Below, piece after piece: positions 51,462 to 59,246 of a stretch of DNA of 64,000 nt. Every line of letters starts with the position of its first letter. Positions within the stretch are counted from its first letter, which is position 1. Source of the stretch: Rhizophagus prolifer (taxonomy: Eukaryota; Glomeromycota; Glomeromycetes; Glomerales; Glomeraceae); the NCBI GenBank assembly GCA_019425655.1, contig NQWY01000012.1, positions 24,495 to 88,494 of the forward strand, written 5' to 3'. A program made the translations under genes and the position numbers. The notes under the pieces were generated by a model. That model made no database searches. It saw only the letters and a list, made by a program, of their open reading frames with translations, and was not told where the DNA came from.

Positions 51462-52172
51462 TTAATCCCTTCTATTTCCCATAAGCATCGAAGCAAAATA
51501 AAGAAGCTGAGCCAACGATCCCAATGCTGCAACAACATAGGTTCTGGCAGCCCATTTGAGAGAATCCTCTGCGCCTTCATATTCTTCCGCTGTAACTGTT
51601 CCAGTAGATTTCAACCATTTCAATGCACGGTTGCTCGCATCATATTCAACCGGCAATGTTATAAATGCAAATAATGTGGTCACCGCAAAAAGCGCAACAC
51701 CTATTGCTAAGACAGTTGTATTTCCGTTTGGATTATCAATAGTTCTTGTTCCTACCATAATTGCAATACCAACGAACAAAACAAATTGTAAAAGTCTGGA
51801 ACTTATGTTAACAACAGGAACCATTTTTGATCTCAACTGCAACATAGAGTAACCCACGGCGTGCTGGACAGCGTGTCCGCATTCGTGAGCCGCAACTGCC
51901 GCCGCCGCTGCATTTCTCTGCATATATACAGCTTCAGAAAGATTCACGGTTTTATTTTCCGGATTATAATGATCTGTTAACTGTCCCGGCACGGAGATTA
52001 CCTGAACATCATTAATCCCATTATCCCTCAACATTTTTTCTGCCACTTCTTTTCCGGACATCCCGTTTCTGAGATGTACTTTGGAGTAGTGCTCGAACTT
52101 CGATTTAAGCCTTGCGGAAACAATCCAGCTAAACAACATCGAAATCCCAATAATTAAATAATAGCCTGTCAT
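51462..52172 (-). CDS. YugP-type membrane zinc metallopeptidase
   Basis: The 236-residue protein has an N-terminal transmembrane helix (YYLIIGISMLFSWIVSARL), then SGKEVAEKMLRDNGINDV and YNPENKTVNLSEAVY. The zinc site HECGHAVQH follows, and three or so more helices end in AALGSLAQLLYFASMLMGNR. A downstream Glu in EYDASNRALKWL completes the M48-like site. This is the Zn_peptidase_2 (YugP) family of inner-membrane proteases. Substrates are unknown. Confidence 0.93.
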   Translation of the reverse strand: MTGYYLIIGISMLFSWIVSARLKSKFEHYSKVHLRNGMSGKEVAEKMLRDNGINDVQVISVPGQLTDHYNPENKTVNLSEAVYMQRNAAAAAVAAHECGHAVQHAVGYSMLQLRSKMVPVVNISSRLLQFVLFVGIAIMVGTRTIDNPNGNTTVLAIGVALFAVTTLFAFITLPVEYDASNRALKWLKSTGTVTAEEYEGAEDSLKWAARTYVVAALGSLAQLLYFASMLMGNRRD

Positions 52173-52221
52173 TTTTATAAAAAATAATTATGTGATTTTA
52201 AGGAAAAATTATGCCAAAACA

Positions 52222-52251
52222 TTGCTTATTTTGCCTTAAAACCTATCTTTG
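52222..52251 (+). promoter_or_regulatory. promoter with -33 TTG and -7 TATCTTTG
   Basis: TTG (52222-52224), a 19-nt spacer and TATCTTTG (52244-52251) match the full flavobacterial promoter pattern. It rules out the longer open frame starting at 52251 and supports the ATG at 52272. Confidence 0.6.
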
Positions 52252-52271
52252 TGTTATTGATAAGCAAGAAT

Positions 52272-53402
52272 ATGGAAAATGTTGTTATAAAGCAAGTGAT
52301 TACGGAGAATGACCTGATGAAGTTCATAAAATTTCCGATGGAATTGTATAAAAACAATCCCAATTATGTCCCGCCATTGATTAACGAAGAAAAGAACATT
52401 TGGAAAAAAGAAGAAAACCCGGCTTTGTCATATTCTGTTGCTAAACAATTTCTTGCTTATAAAAACGATAAGGTTGTTGGTAGAATTGCCGTAATGATCA
52501 ATAATAAAGAAGCGCAGGAACTTGGAGTCAAAAAAGTGAGATTCGGATGGCTGGATTTCATCGACGATCAGGAAGTTTCCAAAGCTTTAATCGACACGGC
52601 AATACAATTTGCCAAGAATAATCATATAGATAAGATCGAAGGACCAATGGGTTTTACCAATCTTGATAAAGCCGGAATGCTGACAATGGGATTTGACAAA
52701 CTGGCAACAATGATCGGTCTTTATAACTTTGAATATTATCCTACACATCTTGAAAATCTTGGCCTTGCCAAAGAAAAGGAATGGGTAGAATTTGAAATTA
52801 ATTTCCCGGAAGTTTTACCGGAAAAAGTGGTAAAATTCAGTAGCTTGATCGCCGAGAAATACAAACTGAAAGTCATAAACTTCAAATCAAAACAAGAGAT
52901 ACTTCCTCTCGTTGATCCGATGTTCAAATTACTAGACGAAACCTATAAACATCTCTCGACCTACACGCCAATTTCTGAAGAACAGATCAAAACTTACAAA
53001 GAAAAATATTTCCCTTTTATCGATAAGAATTACATTATTTGTGTAGCCGATGAAAATAACGAACTTGTATCTTTTGCGATAACAATGCCTTCCTATTCAA
53101 AAGCTTTGCAAAAATCCAAAGGCAAACTTTTTCCTTTTGGCTGGTGGCATTTTCTGCAAGCCGGAAAGAAAAACGACAGAGCTAATTTTTATTTGATCGG
53201 CGTTCATCCGGAATATCAAAGACGTGGTGTTACAGCCATTATTTTTAAGGAAATATTTGATCGCTTTACGAAAATGGGAATTAAGTTTGCTGAAACTAAT
53301 CCGGAACTGGAAGAGAATAAAAACGTACAGCTTCTCTGGCAGGACTACAATCCTGTCAATCACAAGCGGAGAAGAACGTATTCATTAGAAATCAAAAACT
53401 AA
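52272..53402 (+). CDS. large GNAT-fold acetyltransferase-like protein
   Basis: The protein (376 residues from the ATG at 52272, MENVVIKQVITENDLMKFIKFPMELYKNNPNYVPPLINEEKNIW) belongs to a double-length GNAT-like family. The N-terminal half has VGRIAVMINN and FGWLDFIDDQEV, with GPMGFTNLDKAGML. The C-terminal half has the acetyl-CoA loop FYLIGVHPEYQRRGVTAIIF (QRRGVTA). No substrate is known for this family. It is a single gene. Confidence 0.82.
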   Translation: MENVVIKQVITENDLMKFIKFPMELYKNNPNYVPPLINEEKNIWKKEENPALSYSVAKQFLAYKNDKVVGRIAVMINNKEAQELGVKKVRFGWLDFIDDQEVSKALIDTAIQFAKNNHIDKIEGPMGFTNLDKAGMLTMGFDKLATMIGLYNFEYYPTHLENLGLAKEKEWVEFEINFPEVLPEKVVKFSSLIAEKYKLKVINFKSKQEILPLVDPMFKLLDETYKHLSTYTPISEEQIKTYKEKYFPFIDKNYIICVADENNELVSFAITMPSYSKALQKSKGKLFPFGWWHFLQAGKKNDRANFYLIGVHPEYQRRGVTAIIFKEIFDRFTKMGIKFAETNPELEENKNVQLLWQDYNPVNHKRRRTYSLEIKN

Positions 53403-53463
53403 ACAATCGTTTAACAAATTTATTTTTCGAAATTACAGTTCAACCTTTAAAATCAATTTCGAT

Positions 53464-53649
53464 TTGAAAAAGCAATTATACATCTACGCCGTCCTTATCA
53501 TTCTGTTTGTCCTGTACAACTTTCTGAATCCAATCGAAGACAAAAAAACAGACACAATCATCAACATCCTGTTTGCCAGCGTCTTATTTCTATATATCGC
53601 TTACATTGCCTATCTTGTTCTCAAGAGAATCGGTAATAAAGAAAAATAA
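53464..53649 (+). CDS. small two-helix membrane protein, function unknown
   Basis: The 61-residue protein has two hydrophobic helices (about 5-21 and 31-53) split by NPIEDKKTDTI, and a basic tail. The start codon is TTG with no in-frame ATG, which lowers certainty. It follows the GNAT-like gene by 61 bp and precedes the nuo operon. I do not recognise a family. Confidence 0.5.
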   Translation: MKKQLYIYAVLIILFVLYNFLNPIEDKKTDTIINILFASVLFLYIAYIAYLVLKRIGNKEK

Positions 53650-53741
53650 TCCCTTATTTATAATTATTCTAAATTTATAAAAACAGACTTTTCTCTCCTT
53701 TTCGTAAGCCGGATAATTTAATATATTAAATCTTTATTTAG

Positions 53742-53749
53742 TATTTTTG
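53742..53749 (+). promoter_or_regulatory. -7 box (TATTTTTG) of the nuo operon
   Basis: An exact TAnnTTTG match lies 21 bp before the nuoA ATG. No other consensus box is evident between 53650 and nuoA. Confidence 0.55.
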
Positions 53750-53769
53750 CATAGTTAAATTTAGATCTT

Positions 53770-54141
53770 ATGAATTTACCGGAAAATTATATTCCAATAC
53801 TAATTCAGGCAGCAGTTGGACTTGGTTTTGTCATTATTTCTTTATTAGGTGCTCATTTCCTTGGGCCAAAACAAAAGAAAGGGAACTCTGTTAAAAACCA
53901 GAGCTGGGAATGTGGAGTTGCTGTAGAAGGAAACGCAAGAACGCCATTTTCCATCAAATATTTCCTGACTGCAGTATTGTTTGTACTATTCGATATAGAA
54001 ATCGTATTTTTTTATCCTTATGCTGTTAACTTCAGAGAATTTGGAATGGAAGGCTTTTTAGCAGTTCTTACATTCGTAGCTATTTTCTTTGTGGCTTTTT
54101 TCTATGTTTGGAAAAGAGGCGCTCTGGATTGGGATAAGTAA
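53770..54141 (+). CDS. nuoA: NADH-quinone oxidoreductase subunit A
   Basis: The 123-residue protein has three helices and the NuoA loop NQSWECGVAVEGNARTPFSIKYFLTAVLFVLFDIEIVFFYP, with the conserved Cys and acidic residues at the quinone-site hinge. It is the first gene of the complex I operon and sits in the membrane arm next to NuoH. NuoB follows 6 bp later. Length and features are normal. Confidence 0.97.
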   Translation: MNLPENYIPILIQAAVGLGFVIISLLGAHFLGPKQKKGNSVKNQSWECGVAVEGNARTPFSIKYFLTAVLFVLFDIEIVFFYPYAVNFREFGMEGFLAVLTFVAIFFVAFFYVWKRGALDWDK

Positions 54142-54147
54142 AAAGAA

Positions 54148-54807
54148 ATGTCAGATAAAAAACCAGTAATAAGAACAGATGCACCAGCTCCTGAAGGATT
54201 TGAAGGAGAAGGATTTTTCGCAACTAAATTGAGCAGTGTTATCGGGATGGCAAGAAAATATTCTCTTTGGCCGTTACCGTTCGCTACTTCTTGTTGCGGT
54301 ATCGAGTTTATGGCTACATTGAACCCAACATACGATGCATCAAGATTCGGGATGGAAAGAAACTCTTTCTCGCCAAGACAAGCAGATATGTTGATGGTTT
54401 GCGGAACTATTTCCAAAAAATTAGGTCCGGTTTTGAAAGAAGTTTACACCCAGATGGCTGAGCCAAAATGGGTTGTTGCTGTTGGAGCTTGTGCTTCCAG
54501 CGGCGGTATTTTTGATACTTACTCCGTTCTTCAGGGGATTGACAAAATCATTCCTGTTGACGTTTACGTCCCAGGTTGTCCGCCAAGGCCGGAACAAATT
54601 ATCGAAGGTGTGATGCAGGTTCAGGCTTTGGCAGAAAGCGAAAGCATCAGAAGAAGAGATACACCGGAATATCAGGCCCTTTTAGACTCTTATAACATTA
54701 GTAACGAACGAATTTGTATTAGAAGCTATAACCAGGGAATTTCCGGATTCAGTGATATCCAGTTCAGAACCTTACGGGATGCTGACAGTGGAAATCAAGA
54801 AAGATGA
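54148..54807 (+). CDS. nuoB: NADH-quinone oxidoreductase subunit B (with abnormal C-terminal tail)
   Basis: NuoB carries the N2 [4Fe-4S] cluster ligated by ATSCCGIEFMA, VGACASSGG and VPGCPPRPE, and passes electrons to quinone. The first 185 or so residues to LLDSYNIS are normal NuoB. After codon 185 (about 54703) the frame runs 35 more codons as an Arg/Ser-rich tail that is the out-of-frame reading of nuoC. A normal NuoB would end at this point. Something is missing at the nuoB/nuoC junction, either a real small deletion or a sequence error. Confidence 0.93.
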   Translation: MSDKKPVIRTDAPAPEGFEGEGFFATKLSSVIGMARKYSLWPLPFATSCCGIEFMATLNPTYDASRFGMERNSFSPRQADMLMVCGTISKKLGPVLKEVYTQMAEPKWVVAVGACASSGGIFDTYSVLQGIDKIIPVDVYVPGCPPRPEQIIEGVMQVQALAESESIRRRDTPEYQALLDSYNISNERICIRSYNQGISGFSDIQFRTLRDADSGNQER

Positions 54808-55195
54808 TATTAAAAAAGTAATTCATTACTTAAAGGATTCAACTTTGGAATTCAATTTTCTGACTGATATATGCGGAATCCATTATCCAGAAACTCCTGA
54901 AAAAGAAATTGGCGTTGTTTATCATTTGCATAATATGATGGCAAATTTCAGAATCCGTCTGAAAGCTTTTATGTCGAGAGAAAACGCAGAAGTTGATTCT
55001 TTGACAGAACTATATGCAGGTGCCAACTGGATGGAAAGAGAAACTTTTGATTTTTACGGAATCAAATTCAAAGGGCATCCGGATTTGAGACCAATCTTAA
55101 ATATGGAAGACCTGGGATATCATCCGATGCTGAAAGAATATAAGCTGGAAGATGGAACAAGAACGGACAAGAACGATGCAATGTTCGGAAGATAA
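54752..55195 (+). CDS. nuoC: NADH-quinone oxidoreductase subunit C (start codon missing upstream)
   Basis: The 30-kDa subunit domain is clear: LEFNFLTDICGIHYPETPEKEIGVVYHL, GANWMERETFDFYGIKFKGHPDLRPILNMEDLGYHP. It helps join the hydrogenase-like arm to NuoD. The same frame continues upstream as TNEFVLEAITREFPDSV to 54704, which fits the NuoC N terminus, but no ATG, GTG or TTG is present there. The first usable codon is the GTG at 54752 (147 residues, about 17 short). ATG 54779 is another candidate. Confidence 0.92.
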   Translation: MISSSEPYGMLTVEIKKDDIKKVIHYLKDSTLEFNFLTDICGIHYPETPEKEIGVVYHLHNMMANFRIRLKAFMSRENAEVDSLTELYAGANWMERETFDFYGIKFKGHPDLRPILNMEDLGYHPMLKEYKLEDGTRTDKNDAMFGR

Positions 55196-56412
55196 AAAAC
55201 TCATTATCTAATATACTTAATCAATACGAAAGCAAGGAACAAATCGACGGGCAATTATACACGTTGAATCTTGGTCCTACTCACCCTGCGACTCACGGGA
55301 TTTTCCAGAACGTTCTTACCATGGACGGAGAAAGAATTCTTCATGCTGAGCAGACAGTAGGTTATATCCATAGAGCTTTTGAAAAAATTTCTGAAAGAAG
55401 AAATTTCTCTCAGATTACCACGCTTACTGATCGTATGAACTATTGTTCTGCACCTATCAATAATCTTGGCTGGCATATGACAGTAGAAAAGCTGATTGGT
55501 GTTGAAGTTCCAAAGCGTGTAGATTACATGCGCGTTATTCTGATGGAATTGGCTAGAATTGGTGACCATTTGATTTGTAATGGTGTGACAGGAATGGACT
55601 CTGGAGCAATTACCGGCCTTACTTATATGTTCATTGAAAGAGAGCGTATCTACGATATGTATGAGCAGATCTGTGGTGCGAGAATGACAACCAATATGGG
55701 AAGAATTGGAGGCTTTGAAAGAGATTTTACACCGAAGTTTCATGAGTTATTGAAAGATTTCCTAAAAACTTTCCCGCCAAGATTCCAGGAGTTCTGTAAC
55801 CTTTTGGAAAGAAACAGAATCTTTATGGACAGAACCATTGGAGCAGGAGCAATTTCAGCGGAAAGAGCCTTGAGCTATGGTTTCACAGGGCCTAATCTTC
55901 GTGCCTGTGGTGTGGATTATGATGTGAGAGTGGCACAGCCTTATTCTTCTTATGAAGATTTTGATTTTATTATTCCTGTAGGAACTGCCGGTGATACTTA
56001 TGACCGTTTTATGGTTCGTCAGCAGGAAGTTTGGGAGTCTATTAAAATCATCAAACAAGCTTACGAAAACCTTCCTGAAGGACCTTTCCATGCAGATGTT
56101 CCGGATTTTTATCTTCCCGAAAAAGCAGATGTTTATCAAAAAATGGAAGCTTTGATTTACCATTTCAAAATCGTCATGGGCGAAACTGATGTGCCTAAAG
56201 GTGAAGTTTATCACGCAGTAGAAGGCGGAAACGGAGAATTAGGATTCTATCTGGTAAGTGATGGCGGAAGAACTCCTTACAGACTGCACTTCAGAAGACC
56301 TTGCTTCATCTATTATCAGGCATATCCGGAAATGATTACAGGTTCAGTAATCTCTGACGCGATTGTTACAATGTGTAGCATGAATGTAATTGCGGGAGAA
56401 TTAGACGCGTAA
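55192..56412 (+). CDS. nuoD: NADH-quinone oxidoreductase subunit D (no canonical start codon)
   Basis: The 49-kDa subunit shows LGPTHPATHG, GYIHRAFEKI, GDHLICNGVTGMD, GARMTTNMGRIGGF and the end SDAIVTMCSMNVIAGELD. It forms the quinone pocket with NuoB. The homologous frame (KNSLSNILNQYES... DGQLYTLNLGP) reaches back to 55192, where it begins with ATA overlapping the nuoC stop (ATAA). The first canonical initiator is a TTG at 55264, which would cut off the conserved first strand. ATA initiation is very rare, so this start is uncertain, although the frame itself is sure. Confidence 0.9.
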   Translation: MKNSLSNILNQYESKEQIDGQLYTLNLGPTHPATHGIFQNVLTMDGERILHAEQTVGYIHRAFEKISERRNFSQITTLTDRMNYCSAPINNLGWHMTVEKLIGVEVPKRVDYMRVILMELARIGDHLICNGVTGMDSGAITGLTYMFIERERIYDMYEQICGARMTTNMGRIGGFERDFTPKFHELLKDFLKTFPPRFQEFCNLLERNRIFMDRTIGAGAISAERALSYGFTGPNLRACGVDYDVRVAQPYSSYEDFDFIIPVGTAGDTYDRFMVRQQEVWESIKIIKQAYENLPEGPFHADVPDFYLPEKADVYQKMEALIYHFKIVMGETDVPKGEVYHAVEGGNGELGFYLVSDGGRTPYRLHFRRPCFIYYQAYPEMITGSVISDAIVTMCSMNVIAGELDA

Positions 56413-56442
56413 TTCTTTAGACTATGATTTTCATCGTTAAAT

Positions 56443-56952
56443 ATGAGCGAAACAATTGCTTTTAAACCTGAAAGCTTAGCGCAGGTTCATAAAATTATCG
56501 CAAGATATCCGGAAGGGAGACAAAAGTCTGCTCTTATTCCTGTTTTGCATTTGGCACAGAAAGAATTTGGTGGCTGGCTGGCTGTTCCGGTAATGGATTA
56601 TGTTGCAGAATTATTAAATATCACACCAATTGAAGTATATGAAGTTGCGACATTCTATACAATGTTCAATATGAAGCCGGTCGGAAAATATGTTTTGGAA
56701 GTTTGCAGAACCGGACCTTGTATGCTGAACGGAAGTGATAATATATTAGACCATATCCGTAAAAAGCTGAACATAAAAGACGGGCAAACTACAGAAGACG
56801 GATTGTTCACTCTTAAACCAGCTGAATGCCTTGGAGCATGTGGATATGCGCCAATGATGCAGTTGGGCAAATTCTATCACGAAAATTTAACTATAGAAAA
56901 AGTTGACGAGATTCTTGACCTTTGTAGACAAGGAGCCATCGCTTTAGATTAA
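56443..56952 (+). CDS. nuoE: NADH-quinone oxidoreductase subunit E
   Basis: The 169-residue thioredoxin-like subunit has a [2Fe-2S] cluster (N1a) bound by CRTGPC and CLGAC, with typical N-terminal helices (FAKPESLAQVHKIIARYPEGRQKSALIPVLHLAQKEFGGW). It joins NuoF in the NADH-oxidising module of complex I. It starts at an ATG 30 bp after nuoD and is 11 bp from nuoF. Confidence 0.97.
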   Translation: MSETIAFKPESLAQVHKIIARYPEGRQKSALIPVLHLAQKEFGGWLAVPVMDYVAELLNITPIEVYEVATFYTMFNMKPVGKYVLEVCRTGPCMLNGSDNILDHIRKKLNIKDGQTTEDGLFTLKPAECLGACGYAPMMQLGKFYHENLTIEKVDEILDLCRQGAIALD

Positions 56953-56963
56953 TTATTAAGAAA

Positions 56964-58319
56964 ATGAGTAAAAAACTTTTACTTAAGAATGCACATATAG
57001 AGGGAATTCGTTATTTCGAGACTTACCGTAAACACGGAGGTTACGAAGCAGCGGAAAAAGCGCTTAAAATGACTACCGATGAAGTTCTGGAAGAAGTTAA
57101 AGTTTCCGGACTTAGAGGAAGAGGTGGCGCCGGTTTCCCAACGGGAATGAAGTGGAGTTTCTTGGCCAAGCCGGAAGGTGTTCCAAGACATTTGGTTGTT
57201 AATGCCGATGAATCTGAACCCGGAACTTTCAAAGACAGATATCTGATGGAGTTTCTTCCTCATCTTTTGATCGAAGGCATGTTGATTTCATCTTACTGTT
57301 TAGGTTCCAACACATCCTATATATATATAAGAGGAGAATATTCCTGGATTCCGGATATTTTGGAAGAAGCCATTGAAGAAGCAAAAGCTGCCGGATTTCT
57401 TGGAAAAAATATTCTGGGAACTGGTTACGATTTGGAAATTTATGTTCAGAGAGGTGCTGGTGCTTACATTTGTGGTGAAGAAACTGCTCTGCTTGAATCT
57501 CTTGAAGGAAGAAGAGGAAATCCGAGATTGAAGCCACCATTCCCTGCTGTAAAAGGACTTTGGGAAAGACCAACGGTTGTGAACAATGTTGAATCTATTG
57601 CAGCAGTTGTTCCAATTATCGAAATCGGTGGTGCAGAATATGCTAAAATAGGTATTGGAAGATCAACAGGAACTAAATTGATTTCAGCTTGTGGTAATAT
57701 TAATAAGCCAGGCGTTTACGAAATCGATATGACAATTACAGTTGAAGAATTTATCTATTCTGATGAATATTGCGGCGGAATCCCGAATGGTAAAAAGCTG
57801 AAAGCTTGTATCCCTGGAGGAAGTTCTGTTCCAATTGTTCCAGCCAATCTTTTACTGAAGACCATCAACGGCGAACCAAGATACATGAATTATGAATCTC
57901 TGGCAGACGGTGGTTTTGCTACCGGAACAATGATGGGTTCGGGAGGATTTATTGTTTTGGACGAAGACCAATGTGTGGTTAATCATACGATGACTTTAGC
58001 AAGATTCTACAACCACGAGAGTTGTGGACAATGTACACCTTGCCGTGAAGGAACGGGTTGGATGTACAAAATTTTGAAAAAAATTGAGAAAGGAGAAGGA
58101 AAAATGGAAGACATCGATTTGCTTTGGGACATCCAGAGAAAAATTGAAGGCAATACCATTTGTCCTTTGGGAGATGCTGCTGCCTGGCCGGTTGCTGCTG
58201 CTATCAGACACTTCAGAGATGAGTTTGAGTGGCATGTCAATAATCCTGAGCTATGCCAAACGCAAAATTACGGAATAGCAAACTATGCAGATCCTATTCC
58301 AGCTGTTAGTAACAGTTAA
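56964..58319 (+). CDS. nuoF: NADH-quinone oxidoreductase subunit F
   Basis: The 451-residue protein has the FMN/NADH-binding segments GLRGRGGAGFPTGMKWSF, AGAYICGEETALLESLEG and the N3 [4Fe-4S] motif ESCGQCTPCREGTGW. It takes the hydride from NADH to FMN and starts electron flow into complex I. Length and start are normal. The next nuo gene is not immediately adjacent: an outer-membrane gene lies between nuoF and nuoG. Confidence 0.97.
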   Translation: MSKKLLLKNAHIEGIRYFETYRKHGGYEAAEKALKMTTDEVLEEVKVSGLRGRGGAGFPTGMKWSFLAKPEGVPRHLVVNADESEPGTFKDRYLMEFLPHLLIEGMLISSYCLGSNTSYIYIRGEYSWIPDILEEAIEEAKAAGFLGKNILGTGYDLEIYVQRGAGAYICGEETALLESLEGRRGNPRLKPPFPAVKGLWERPTVVNNVESIAAVVPIIEIGGAEYAKIGIGRSTGTKLISACGNINKPGVYEIDMTITVEEFIYSDEYCGGIPNGKKLKACIPGGSSVPIVPANLLLKTINGEPRYMNYESLADGGFATGTMMGSGGFIVLDEDQCVVNHTMTLARFYNHESCGQCTPCREGTGWMYKILKKIEKGEGKMEDIDLLWDIQRKIEGNTICPLGDAAAWPVAAAIRHFRDEFEWHVNNPELCQTQNYGIANYADPIPAVSNS

Positions 58320-58364
58320 ATAAAGATTTAAATAGAATTTGTATTTTCAAATTCACTAGAAATA

Positions 58365-59201
58365 ATGAAGAAGTTCTTTGAATTCGTTTTTGTATTTTTT
58401 GTTGGGATAACAACTGTATTCGGACAAAATCAAGACACTATTGATAATGATAAATCCACATTAAAAAAAGGAACAATGTTCGTTTTTTGGGGTTGGAACA
58501 GGGCTGGATTCAGTAATTCTGATATTCGGTTCAGAGGAAACGGGTATGATTTCACTTTAAGTAATGTTGTGGCGCACGACAGGCCTTCGGAATTAAGTAT
58601 GGCTTATATCGATCCAACAAGACTTTCAATTCCGCAATTCAATTTTAGATTAGCTTATTTTATTAAGGATAATCTAGCGGTTGTAATTGCGCAGGATCAT
58701 ATGAAGTATGTAATGGATCAGGATCAGATTGCAAAATTCAATGGTCATATTTCTGACCCGGCATATGCAGCAATGGCCCAGAATGGTCAGGTTAATCTGA
58801 CTGATGAGCAGTTTCTGACTTTTGAACATACGGATGGATTGAATTACATCAATGCAGGTCTGGAAAAGTATAAAAACGTTTTATCAAAAAAGAATTTTGA
58901 TATCTTTTGGGCTTATGGCGGAGGAATTGGTGCTTTGATGCCAAAAAGTAATGTGAAGTTATTCGGAAACGAAAGAAGCGACAGATACCATTTAGCAGGA
59001 TTTGGTTTAGATGCGAGAACTAATATCAATTTTGTTTTTTGGAATCATATAATGGCAAGAGTAGAAGGAAAATTTGGTTACATCAATATGCCGGATATCA
59101 AGACTACTCTTAATAATAAACCTGATAAAGCCAGTCAGGATTTTGTATTCTACCAAGTTAATTTTGGGATTGGATACGTATTCAATAGAAAATTAAAATA
59201 A
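58365..59201 (+). CDS. outer-membrane beta-barrel protein inside the nuo operon
   Basis: The 278-residue protein starts with a signal peptide (MKKFFEFVFVFFVGITTVFGQNQ). It is beta-strand-rich, with KGTMFVFWGWNRAGFSNSDIRFRGNGYDFTL near the start, FRLAYFIKDNLAVVIAQDHMKY, and an aromatic-ended last strand (FYQVNFGIGYVFNRKLK). It has no similarity I can see to complex I subunits or accessory factors. It is co-directional, 45 bp after nuoF and 45 bp before nuoG, so probably on the nuo transcript. Its role is unknown. Confidence 0.75.
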   Translation: MKKFFEFVFVFFVGITTVFGQNQDTIDNDKSTLKKGTMFVFWGWNRAGFSNSDIRFRGNGYDFTLSNVVAHDRPSELSMAYIDPTRLSIPQFNFRLAYFIKDNLAVVIAQDHMKYVMDQDQIAKFNGHISDPAYAAMAQNGQVNLTDEQFLTFEHTDGLNYINAGLEKYKNVLSKKNFDIFWAYGGGIGALMPKSNVKLFGNERSDRYHLAGFGLDARTNINFVFWNHIMARVEGKFGYINMPDIKTTLNNKPDKASQDFVFYQVNFGIGYVFNRKLK

Positions 59202-59246
59202 AAAATTAAGACTATTGCTGCACGCATATAGCCAAAAGCAGAAGAT

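Noticed and set aside
55255-55743. 162-residue minus-strand frame opposite nuoD
   Set aside because: Shadow frame; the plus strand is clearly nuoD and the reverse translation has no recognisable features.
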